This document shows, piece after piece, positions 35,257 through 42,687 of a stretch of DNA of 64,000 nucleotides. The first letter of the stretch is position 1. The number at the start of each line of letters is the position of its first letter. A model generated the notes under the pieces. That model saw nothing but the letters and a program-made list of their open reading frames with translations, was not told the DNA's origin and searched no databases. The stretch spans positions 310,001 to 374,000 of the forward strand of contig NZ_JABASY010000002.1 in assembly GCF_016107685.1 (NCBI RefSeq), in the 5' to 3' direction. Origin of the DNA: Brevibacterium yomogidense. Lineage in GTDB: Bacteria > Actinomycetota > Actinomycetes > Actinomycetales > Brevibacteriaceae. The translations under genes were made by a program, and so were the position numbers.

Positions 35257-36702
35257 TCAGCTGTCCGCAGGTTCCTCCGGAGACGTTCGGTTTTCCTCCG
35301 GTGACGTTCCGACCTGCTGGTCCATCGCACTCTGGAGGAACTCGCCCAGGTCCAGGCCCGTCGTGGATTTCAGCAGATCGATCGTCTCGCGCATCCCGAT
35401 CGAGACGTTCTTGCTGAGCTTCGCCTCTCCGTCGGAGGACACGACGCTCAGCGAATCGATGTTGGAGTAGGGCGCGGACACCTCGTGCGCGATCTTCGGC
35501 AGGGCCTCGAGGATCTGCGACAGGACCGCTGCCTCGTTGAACTGCTTGTATGCCTCTGCGGATGCGAGGACCGCCTCCGCCTCGGCCTTGCCCTTCTCCG
35601 AGATGGCGCTGGCCTCCGCGCCGCCCTGCGCCTTCACGGCCTCTGCCTCTGCTCGACCGCGCTCTGCGACGGCGAGTGCCTGCGCCCGCGCGTCGATCTC
35701 GAAGGCGCGTGCCTTGTTCTCCGACTCCGCGAGGGCGGCCTGTGCGGCCTGTTCGCGCTTGTAGCGCTCTGCATCCGCTCGGCGCTCCGTCTCGTAGCGC
35801 TGCGCATCCGCGGGCTTCCGGACCTCACCGATGAGTTCGCGTTCGCGCAGCTCGTTCTTCTGGTCCGCGATCTTCTGCGTCTCCTCGAGGATCCGCTGCT
35901 CCTGCTCGCGCTGGGCCAGCTCCTCGGCCGCTGTCGCAGCCGCACGCTGCACGGCGGTCTCCCGCTGGATCTCCGCGTTGCGCAGGTCGAGGGCCTTCTG
36001 CGATTCCGCGACCTGCTGGCGGTCGCGGTTCTCCGCCTCCGTCGATTCGCGCATCGACTCCGATTCCGCGATGCGCGCCCTCTTCGCGACGAGCGCAGCC
36101 TCCGGGCGCCCCAGGTCGCGGAGGTAGTCGCTGTCGTCCTCGACGGAGATGATCTGGAACGTGTCGATGACGAGACCCTGGTTGTTCATCGACCCGGCAG
36201 CGTCGTCCTGCACCTGCGAGGCGAAGCTCGCCCGATCGCGCAGGACCTGTTCGACGGAGAGCGTGCCGACGACCGCGCGGAGGGTACCGGAGAGGATCTC
36301 CTGGCAGTAGGACTCGATGCTGTCCTGCTGGTCGAGGAAGCGCTGCGCGGCCTTGCGGATGTCTCCCATCTCCTCGCCCACCTTGATCTGGGCGACACCT
36401 TTGAGGCGGAGGAAGATTCCGTTGAGGGAGTAGCCTTCGACCTCCACCTGGATCTGGCGGGAGCTGAGGGACAGGACGTGTGCGCGGTCGAAGAGGGGCC
36501 GGACGATCGCCCTGCCTCCCACGACGATGCGAGCGCCGGCCTCCAGGTCGATGTCGCCCTTCTTCGCGGGTGCACGACCGGTGATGACGAGGGCCTCGTT
36601 GGGGGCGGCGACCCGATAGGCGCGGATGAACGTGATGAACGCGATGAGTCCTACGACGAGCAGGACTGCGATGATCGCGCCGATGGTGGCGACGGTTTGC
36701 AC
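35257..36702 (-). CDS. Flotillin-like SPFH membrane protein
   Basis: This 481-residue scaffold protein of membrane microdomains has one N-terminal membrane helix (about 5-27), then an SPFH/PHB domain (about 30-210, ALVITGRAPAKKGDIDLEAG and SYCQEILSGTLRAVVGTL). A long coiled coil rich in Ala, Glu, Arg and Gln follows (about 215-400), and the flotillin C-terminus reads ALPKIAHEVSAPYSNIDSL. The last residues repeat TSPEE. It is alone and convergent with yggS. In other bacteria flotillins cluster signalling proteins; here no NfeD partner is adjacent. Confidence 0.93.
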   Translation of the reverse strand: MQTVATIGAIIAVLLVVGLIAFITFIRAYRVAAPNEALVITGRAPAKKGDIDLEAGARIVVGGRAIVRPLFDRAHVLSLSSRQIQVEVEGYSLNGIFLRLKGVAQIKVGEEMGDIRKAAQRFLDQQDSIESYCQEILSGTLRAVVGTLSVEQVLRDRASFASQVQDDAAGSMNNQGLVIDTFQIISVEDDSDYLRDLGRPEAALVAKRARIAESESMRESTEAENRDRQQVAESQKALDLRNAEIQRETAVQRAAATAAEELAQREQEQRILEETQKIADQKNELRERELIGEVRKPADAQRYETERRADAERYKREQAAQAALAESENKARAFEIDARAQALAVAERGRAEAEAVKAQGGAEASAISEKGKAEAEAVLASAEAYKQFNEAAVLSQILEALPKIAHEVSAPYSNIDSLSVVSSDGEAKLSKNVSIGMRETIDLLKSTTGLDLGEFLQSAMDQQVGTSPEENRTSPEEPADS

Positions 36703-36788
36703 GGTGGTCCCTTCGGGGGATGGATGGTTTCTCGAGCCTATAGGCCGGGAGCGTGCGGTTCTGACCGCTGGCGGTGCAGAATCGTCAC

Positions 36789-36899
36789 ATGGTCCCTTCG
36801 TCCGTCAGCTCCGGCCTCCCGGTGGAGTGGGCGGCACCCTGTGCTGTGTGCATCGCGGTGAATCCGCTCCAGTGGGGCGTGCCGTTCTGGGGCGTGTAG
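36789..36899 (+). CDS. Possible 36-codon leaderless small ORF
   Basis: This is a short frame reading MVPSSVSSGLPVEWAAPCAV and ending NPLQWGVPFWGV, unusually rich in Trp and with a CxxC (CAVC). A CAGAAT box lies six bases before the ATG, the same distance as the leaderless promoters nearby. There is no homology evidence, and it could be chance in the 200-base gap between flotillin and the GAF regulator. The frame on the other strand is a read-through of the regulator gene and not convincing either. Confidence 0.2.
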   Translation: MVPSSVSSGLPVEWAAPCAVCIAVNPLQWGVPFWGV

Positions 36900-36902
36900 G
36901 CG

Positions 36903-37982
36903 TCACGTGTACCGAAGGTCGATGATCGCGGGGACGTCGGAGTCCGGCAGCAGGTCGGTGGCGTCGTCCGCGGTGAGGAAGTCGACTCGCGCACGCTCCT
37001 CGTCCGCGAGTGCGTAGGGCTGCGAGGAGACCGTGAGTCCCGTCGTCTGCCGGAGGCGTCGGATCTCACCGCGGACGGTCGTCGCCGCATCAGGATCGTC
37101 GTAGAGCGCTTCCGCCAGTGCGCGACCGGTCCACGCCTCGCGCGACGCGAGGAGGGCGAGCAGCTCCGCGCGTCGCGCGGTGAGGGGCACCCGTGATCCG
37201 TCCGCCTTCACGACGTGCGGATCGAACCCCTGCAGGCGGATCGCTCGCACGACGCTGTGCTGCCCGGCCGTCGACCCATCACCCGACCCGGGACCCGAGC
37301 CAGCAACGGACCCAGCAGTGAGCAGCGCCTCCGCCAGCCGCACTCCGCACCGGACGAGCGCAGCACCCTCCGCTGTCGCGAACCGGACGGGCAGCGACAC
37401 GTCGAGCACGCCCAGCACAGTGCCGTCCACGCCCCGGATGGGAGCCGCGGTGCATGTCCACCCGTGATGGGCGCGGACGAAGTGCTCGCCTGCCGTCACG
37501 TGCGTGAGCCGACCCGTGTCGAGTGCGCGGCTGATCCCGTTCGTCCCGATCCCGGCCTCCGACCAGTCCGCCCCCTCCGCGAACGCGATCGTGTCCGCGC
37601 CGCGCATCGCCTGGTGGCTGCCCGCTCGCCACAGGACGACGCCGTCCGCGTCGGTGAGCACGACCAGATGCCGTCCCGCCGCCGAGGTGTCTGCCACCGC
37701 CCGCACCACCTCACCGGCGATGTGGTCCAGTGGGGTCCGCGACCGGGCGTCCCACAGGTCGGTCTCCGCGAGGAACCGGGACGGCTCCCTCTGGTCGGGG
37801 CTGACTCCCGCAGCACCGCTGCGGCGCCATGCCTCGAGCACCTGAGCGTCGAGAACGGCCGGACCCCGCGGGGGAGGCCCACCGGAGGGGGCGCCTCCGG
37901 CCAGCACCACGTCGTGCGCGGCGACGGTGCTGCGGGCGAAGGCGACGGGATCATCGAAGCGAAGTCCCGGATGCAACGACAT
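36903..37982 (-). CDS. GAF-domain transcriptional regulator
   Basis: This 359-residue regulator probably activates the divergent monooxygenase gene. The N-terminal half (about 85-225) is a GAF sensor domain: GRHLVVLTDADGVVLWRAG, GTNGISRALDTG and HHGWTCTAAPIRGVDG, as in the sensor part of AcoR-type proteins. The sigma54 AAA+ domain is missing. Instead the C-terminus (about 255-345) is a winged-helix-like region (LTARRAELLALLASREAWTG). ATG 37982 with AAGGAG five bases upstream is preferred to GTG 37988. Close relatives in actinomycetes sit beside ketone or alcohol oxidation genes. Confidence 0.82.
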   Translation of the reverse strand: MSLHPGLRFDDPVAFARSTVAAHDVVLAGGAPSGGPPPRGPAVLDAQVLEAWRRSGAAGVSPDQREPSRFLAETDLWDARSRTPLDHIAGEVVRAVADTSAAGRHLVVLTDADGVVLWRAGSHQAMRGADTIAFAEGADWSEAGIGTNGISRALDTGRLTHVTAGEHFVRAHHGWTCTAAPIRGVDGTVLGVLDVSLPVRFATAEGAALVRCGVRLAEALLTAGSVAGSGPGSGDGSTAGQHSVVRAIRLQGFDPHVVKADGSRVPLTARRAELLALLASREAWTGRALAEALYDDPDAATTVRGEIRRLRQTTGLTVSSQPYALADEERARVDFLTADDATDLLPDSDVPAIIDLRYT

Positions 37983-38022
37983 TGCCACTCCTTCGTGACG
38001 ACACTGTGGACGACGCCAGCAC

Positions 38023-38038
38023 TGTGACGCACGTCATG
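38023..38038. promoter_or_regulatory. Crp-like box between GAF regulator and monooxygenase
   Basis: TGTGACGCACGTCATG differs at two positions from TGTGATCCACGTCATG before the alanine symporter. It lies 40 bases from the regulator start and 50 from the monooxygenase start, inside the 105-base divergent region. The outer edges of that region (37980-37997 and 38073-38090) are themselves inverted copies of the same Shine-Dalgarno and start segment, 16 of 18 bases matching. Confidence 0.5.
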
Positions 38039-38087
38039 AGGCGAAGGCTACAGGATGGACAACCGACCATGGCACGAAGGAGTGGGC

Positions 38088-39917
38088 ATGACGACGCAGA
38101 CGGATGCGGTGACGAACGCGAGCACAGCGGCTGAGGGCGCTTCCCGGACGGTGACGGCATGGCTTGCCTCATTCGACGAGGCACTCCGGGCGCACGACGC
38201 GGATGCGGTCGCGGACCTCTTCGAGGAGGACGGGTTCTGGCGGGACTTCGTCACCTTCACCTGGAACCTGAGGACCCTGGAAGGACGCGCGCAGATCCGG
38301 GACATGGTGGCGGCGATGGTGGCCGACATCGCTCCGTCCGCCTGGGCACTCGCCGAACCGGCGACGGAGGCCGACGGCGTCCACGAGGCATGGATCACCT
38401 TCGAGACCGGCGCGGCCCGCGGGTGGGGCCACCTGCGGCTGCGGGACGGGAAGGCGTGGACGCTGCTGACGACCATGCAGGAACTCAAGGGCTACGAGGA
38501 GCTGAGGGGACCTCGGCGGGAGGCGGGTGTCGAGCACACGATCACGAAGGGCCGGAAGACGTGGTTGGAGACGCGTGAAGAGCACCGTGCGCGGTTCGGG
38601 TACGAGGAGCAGCCGTACGTCGTCATCGTGGGCGGAGGGCAGGGCGGCATCGGGCTGGCGGCGCGGCTCAAGCGGCAGGGGGTGCCGACGATCGTCGTGG
38701 AGAAGAACGAGCGCGCCGGTGATTCGTGGCGCAACCGCTACAAGTCGCTCCACCTCCACGATCCCGTCTGGTACGACCACATGCCCTACATCCCGTTCCC
38801 CGACGACTGGCCCGTCTTCGCGGCGAAGGACCAGATCGGGGACTGGCTGGAGCACTACACCGCGCTCATGGACCTCGACTACTGGTCCGGCACGGAGTGC
38901 CTGGGTGCGGAGTTCGACGAGGCGGACGGAACCTGGCGCGTGCGGGTGAAGCGGTGGGGTGAGGACGTGGAGCTGCGGCCCACGCATCTCGTGTTCGCGC
39001 TGGGGGTGTCGGGGTACCCGCACATCCCCGAGTTCGAGGGTGCGGACACCTTCGCGGGCGAGCAGTGGCATTCCTCCGCGTTCTCCGGGGAGGGCGACTT
39101 CGCGGGGAAGAACGCGGTCGTCATCGGGTCGAACAACTCCGCGCACGACATCGCTGCCGCGCTGTGGGAGCAGGACGCGAACGTCACCATGGTGCAGCGG
39201 TCATCGACGCACATCTCCCGCAGTGCCTCGCTCATGGACCTGGCGCTGGGTGACCTCTACTCCGAGCGCGCACTGGAGAACGGGGTGACGACGGAGAAGG
39301 CGGACATGCTCTTCGCATCCTGGCCCTACCGCATCCTCCCCGAGGTCCAGATCCCGGTGTACGAGGCGATGGCGGAGCAGGACCGCGAGTTCTACCAGGC
39401 GCTCACCGACGCGGGCTTCGACCTGGACTTCGGGGAGGACGGCTCCGGCCTCTTCCTCAAGTATCTGCGCCGAGGCTCCGGCTACTACATCGACGTGGGC
39501 GCCTCGCAGCTCCTCATCGACGGCCGGGTGGCGCTCGCCCGGGGGCAGGTGGCACGCATCGAGGAGGACGCCGTCGTCCTCGAGGACGGGACACGCCTGC
39601 CGGCCGACCTCATCGTGTACGCGACCGGCTACGGGTCGATGAACGCGTGGCTGGAGGACCTCGTGTCGCCGGAGGTCGCGGACCGGGTGGGCAAGGTGTG
39701 GGGCTTCGGTTCGGACACCACGCGCGATCCCGGCCCCTGGGAGGGGGAGCTGCGGAACATGTGGAAGCCCACGAACGTCGACCAGCTGTGGATCCACGGC
39801 GGGAACCTCCACCAGTCCCGCCACTACTCCCGGTACCTGGCGCTGCAGCTCAAGGCGCGGATGGAGGGCATCGACACCCCGGTGTACGGACTGCAGGAGA
39901 CTCACCACACCCGGTGA
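38088..39917 (+). CDS. Flavin-dependent monooxygenase with N-terminal NTF2-like domain
   Basis: This 609-residue FAD/NADPH oxidoreductase (FMO/Baeyer-Villiger-like) probably oxygenates a ketone or hetero-atom substrate. The first 150 residues form a separate NTF2/SnoaL-like alpha+beta domain (TVTAWLASFDEALRAHDADA, VADLFEEDGFWRDFV). The FAD Rossmann motif is GGGQGGIG at 182-189, and KSLHLHDPVWYDHMPYIPFP is the loop typical of YUCCA-like FMOs. The NADPH Rossmann motif (VIGSNNSAHDIA) is near 345, and YATGYGSMN closes the fold. ATG 38088 follows AAGGAG. It is divergent from the GAF regulator, its likely controller. Confidence 0.9.
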   Translation: MTTQTDAVTNASTAAEGASRTVTAWLASFDEALRAHDADAVADLFEEDGFWRDFVTFTWNLRTLEGRAQIRDMVAAMVADIAPSAWALAEPATEADGVHEAWITFETGAARGWGHLRLRDGKAWTLLTTMQELKGYEELRGPRREAGVEHTITKGRKTWLETREEHRARFGYEEQPYVVIVGGGQGGIGLAARLKRQGVPTIVVEKNERAGDSWRNRYKSLHLHDPVWYDHMPYIPFPDDWPVFAAKDQIGDWLEHYTALMDLDYWSGTECLGAEFDEADGTWRVRVKRWGEDVELRPTHLVFALGVSGYPHIPEFEGADTFAGEQWHSSAFSGEGDFAGKNAVVIGSNNSAHDIAAALWEQDANVTMVQRSSTHISRSASLMDLALGDLYSERALENGVTTEKADMLFASWPYRILPEVQIPVYEAMAEQDREFYQALTDAGFDLDFGEDGSGLFLKYLRRGSGYYIDVGASQLLIDGRVALARGQVARIEEDAVVLEDGTRLPADLIVYATGYGSMNAWLEDLVSPEVADRVGKVWGFGSDTTRDPGPWEGELRNMWKPTNVDQLWIHGGNLHQSRHYSRYLALQLKARMEGIDTPVYGLQETHHTR

Positions 39918-39967
39918 GTGCAGCGGGGCGCTCCCTGGCCGGCGTGGGGTCCGCCGCGCGGCCCGCG

Positions 39968-40393
39968 TCAGCCGAGGAGCGCCCCCGCCCACAGTCCCAG
40001 CCCCGCCGCGGCGGTGCCTGCGAGGAGGACCCCACCCGCCGAGGCGGCAGCCGCCGCCCAGCGTCCCGCCCGTGCCAGCTGGACCGCGTCGACGGACGCG
40101 GTGGAGAACGTCGTGTAGCCGCCCAGGAAGCCCGTGCCCGCGACGAGTGACCAGGCGGCGGGGAGAACGTGGAGGGAGACTCCGACGACCAGCCCCAGGA
40201 GGAATGATCCGCTGATGTTGATCGCGATCGTGGGCCACGGGAACGTCGGAGAGGTCGACGTCTCGACGGCGGACGTCGTCCGGGTGAGCTCTGTGCGTCT
40301 CGCGCGGGTCTGGAGGAGCCCGTCGAGTACGAACCGGCAGACCGCCCCCAGACCGCCTGCGATCCCGATCGTGAGGAGCAGAAGCGGAGTCAT
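39968..40393 (-). CDS. crcB: Fluoride channel FluC/CrcB, copy 1
   Basis: This 141-residue membrane protein with four helices exports fluoride as an antiparallel dimer. Family marks are GGLGAVCRF near the start, TIAINISGSFLLG (the conserved Asn) and GTGFLGGYTTFSTASVD, the Na+/F- site region with the Phe/Ser track. The frame is open far upstream (to 41410), but that part is antisense-like within the ATPase gene; ATG 40393 is the family start. It overlaps copy 2 by four bases. Paired FluC genes usually form heterodimers. Confidence 0.92.
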   Translation of the reverse strand: MTPLLLLTIGIAGGLGAVCRFVLDGLLQTRARRTELTRTTSAVETSTSPTFPWPTIAINISGSFLLGLVVGVSLHVLPAAWSLVAGTGFLGGYTTFSTASVDAVQLARAGRWAAAAASAGGVLLAGTAAAGLGLWAGALLG

Positions 40394-40839
40394 GGTGCAG
40401 ACCCGTCGGTGCCCGGGGTGACGGAGCCGGCTGCCATCCCTGCAGCCGCCATCCCCGTAGCCGCCGCGACGAGTCCGAGGACGACGGTTCCGACCCCGTA
40501 GAGGGCCGCCGTGCCGACTCGTCCTGCGCCGAGCAGTTCGACGGTGTCCGCCGACAGCGCACTGTAGGTCGTGAACCCGCCCAGGAATCCGGTCCCCAGC
40601 AGCAGACGGAGGCGGGTGCGGCGAGCCCACGCGACGACTAGCCATCCCAGCAGGAACGAGCCCACCACGTTGATGGCGAGCGTCGTGAGTGGCACACCCT
40701 GCAGGAGCACTGCTGTGGCGGTGGGAACCGTCTCCTGCAGCCACGCGCGCAGGACGGTGCCTGCGAATCCACCCGCGAAGACGAGCGCGATCGCCCCGAC
40801 CTGCAGGTGCGGGGGACGGGCCCGCGGCTCTCCTGTCAC
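40390..40839 (-). CDS. crcB: Fluoride channel FluC/CrcB, copy 2
   Basis: This second 149-residue FluC subunit carries FAGGFAGTVLRAWLQ, LAINVVGSFLLGWLVV and GTGFLGGFTTYSALSAD. It lacks the usual short start and has a ten-residue polar N-terminus plus an Ala/Gly-rich C-terminal tail. Its start overlaps the upstream ATPase gene by four bases and its end overlaps copy 1 by four bases. The unbroken overlap across all three genes suggests co-regulation of the ATPase and both channels. Confidence 0.92.
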   Translation of the reverse strand: MTGEPRARPPHLQVGAIALVFAGGFAGTVLRAWLQETVPTATAVLLQGVPLTTLAINVVGSFLLGWLVVAWARRTRLRLLLGTGFLGGFTTYSALSADTVELLGAGRVGTAALYGVGTVVLGLVAAATGMAAAGMAAGSVTPGTDGSAP

Positions 40840-42677
40840 CGGATCCGGAGACCGCGGAAGCGGTTGAGGGCTGCCGCGATCTCCTGCGGCCTGGGCCGGG
40901 CCAGGTGACCGGGATGCCCGCGGTGCGGGGAGAGACCTTCCAGCCCGTCGGAGTCGAGCCGGGCGTCGAGTGCGGCGACGGCCTCGGCGATGGTGGACGT
41001 CGTGCCGTCTCCGAAGGCGTCGGCCAGACGTTCCAGCGCGTGTGCGATCGCCTGTGTCTGCGCAGGGTCGACCAGCTGCAGGACGGCCGACAGGTCGATG
41101 TCGTCCCGGCCGTGCTGGATCTGGTCACGACCGCGCGCTCGGGCGAACTTCCGCTTGTCCGCGGGCCGCAGGGCACCGGCGGCGGGCACACGGGGCGCTG
41201 CGGCAGCGAAGAACCTCGGTTCTCCGGACTGGTCAGCGGCTGCTCCTCCACCGGCTGCTGGCATGGCGCGCGCGATGTCACGGGCGAGTGCTGTGACGTC
41301 CTCGGGGACGTAGGCGTCCAGGGCGATGACGTGGTCCGCGACGTCGAAGAACGCCCCGGACCCTCCGGCGACGAGCACCGTCGACACCCCGCGCTCGCCA
41401 TGGAGCGCACGGACCCGGTCGACGAACGGGGTGATGGGTTCCCGGTGCGCAGGAATGAGCCTTCGCATCCGGCTGTCGCGGATCATGAAGTTCGTCGCGG
41501 ACGTGTCCTCGTCGATGAGGAGCGAGGACGCTCCGGCCTCCAACGCTTCGACGAGGTTCGCCGCCTGGGAGGTGGAGCCACTCGCGTTTGCCGTCGTGAA
41601 TTCGCGGGTGTCCGTTCCCGACGGCAGGTTGCCGATGAACGGGGAGATGTCGACCGACGCGGTGGATCGGCCGTCCTCAGCGCGGATGGCGACGGCATCG
41701 GGCCGGGTGAGGACCCACTCGCGGCCGTCTCCGCTGATGTGGGGGTAGACGCCGCGCTCCATCGCCCGCAGCAGCGTCGACTTGCCGTGGTAGCCGCCGC
41801 CGATGATGACGGTGATGCCTTCGCGCACACCCATGCCCTCGACGTGCCGCCCGCTGGGCAGATCGAATGCGACCCGCAGGGAGGCGGGCGACCTGAACAG
41901 CACGGCTCCCTGGTCGAGTGGGTGGTCCGAGTCGCCCGAGCGGCGAGGGAGGATCGCGCCGTCGCCCACGAAGGCGACGAGGCCGCGGGATGCGAGCTGT
42001 TCCTGGAGCGCCAGCTGGTCCCGGTACTGCACGACCTGGGACCGCAGCCGCGCGAGAGGACCGTGGGAACCCGCGCTGCCGTCGTCACCTAGAGCCTCGT
42101 CATCTAGAACCGCGTCACGGAGGCCGTCGTCATCTAGGGGCTTGCCATGCAGGGGCTCGTTCACTGGACCGCCCAGATCGAGGAGAGCCTCCTCGACGAT
42201 CCTCGGCAGGGTGACCGTGAGGATCTCGGCGGCCTGGTGACCACGGATCCGCCGCCCCGACGCCGGGAGGTCCACCGTGATGCGGGCCTCCACCCGGTCG
42301 CCGGGGAAGACGACGCTCGTGCGCTCGAGGATCTCCTGGCCGGGTGTTCCGATCGCCACCGGCGGCGGCTGGTCCCGGTCGGCACGCCGCGGGCTCTTGC
42401 GGCCGCCGCCCGCGTGAGCACGGGCCGCGGCGGCGAACGCGCGTGCCAGCCAGTCGCCTGCGGCGATGCGTCCGGCACGGTCGGCGACGAGGTCGTCGGG
42501 GATCCCGGTGCGCGCCCGGTCGACACTCACCCGCAGCAGTGACGGCGGTGCGAAGGGATCGACCTGCACCCGGTCGACCGTCAGCCGGCACACTCCCAGG
42601 TCGTGCGTCCCGACGATCCGCTTGTAGTCGCCGTAGCCGCGTCCGTCGAGCGAGGTCAGCGTGTGTGCGAGATCCAT
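40836..42677 (-). CDS. ABC-class ATPase (PF09818-type), no membrane part
   Basis: This 613-residue soluble protein belongs to the poorly known group called predicted ATPase of the ABC class. Walker A is GGGYHGKST with K299. ASGSTSQAANLVEAL is a signature-like loop, and SSLLIDEDTSATNFMIRD is the Walker B region with the following DED. The N-terminal part (1-270) binds no recognised partner domain. ATG 42677 begins MDLAHTLTSLDGRGYGDYKR, the family N-terminus. It starts 10 bases after the histidine kinase stop and overlaps FluC copy 2. The role is unknown; RNA-linked functions are suspected for relatives. Confidence 0.85.
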   Translation of the reverse strand: MDLAHTLTSLDGRGYGDYKRIVGTHDLGVCRLTVDRVQVDPFAPPSLLRVSVDRARTGIPDDLVADRAGRIAAGDWLARAFAAAARAHAGGGRKSPRRADRDQPPPVAIGTPGQEILERTSVVFPGDRVEARITVDLPASGRRIRGHQAAEILTVTLPRIVEEALLDLGGPVNEPLHGKPLDDDGLRDAVLDDEALGDDGSAGSHGPLARLRSQVVQYRDQLALQEQLASRGLVAFVGDGAILPRRSGDSDHPLDQGAVLFRSPASLRVAFDLPSGRHVEGMGVREGITVIIGGGYHGKSTLLRAMERGVYPHISGDGREWVLTRPDAVAIRAEDGRSTASVDISPFIGNLPSGTDTREFTTANASGSTSQAANLVEALEAGASSLLIDEDTSATNFMIRDSRMRRLIPAHREPITPFVDRVRALHGERGVSTVLVAGGSGAFFDVADHVIALDAYVPEDVTALARDIARAMPAAGGGAAADQSGEPRFFAAAAPRVPAAGALRPADKRKFARARGRDQIQHGRDDIDLSAVLQLVDPAQTQAIAHALERLADAFGDGTTSTIAEAVAALDARLDSDGLEGLSPHRGHPGHLARPRPQEIAAALNRFRGLRIR

Positions 42678-42687
42678 GGCCGCGACG

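Noticed and set aside
40394..41410. N-terminal extension of FluC copy 1 to 480 codons
   Set aside because: The added part lies inside FluC copy 2 and the ATPase gene in another frame and is low-complexity; FluC proteins are about 130 residues.
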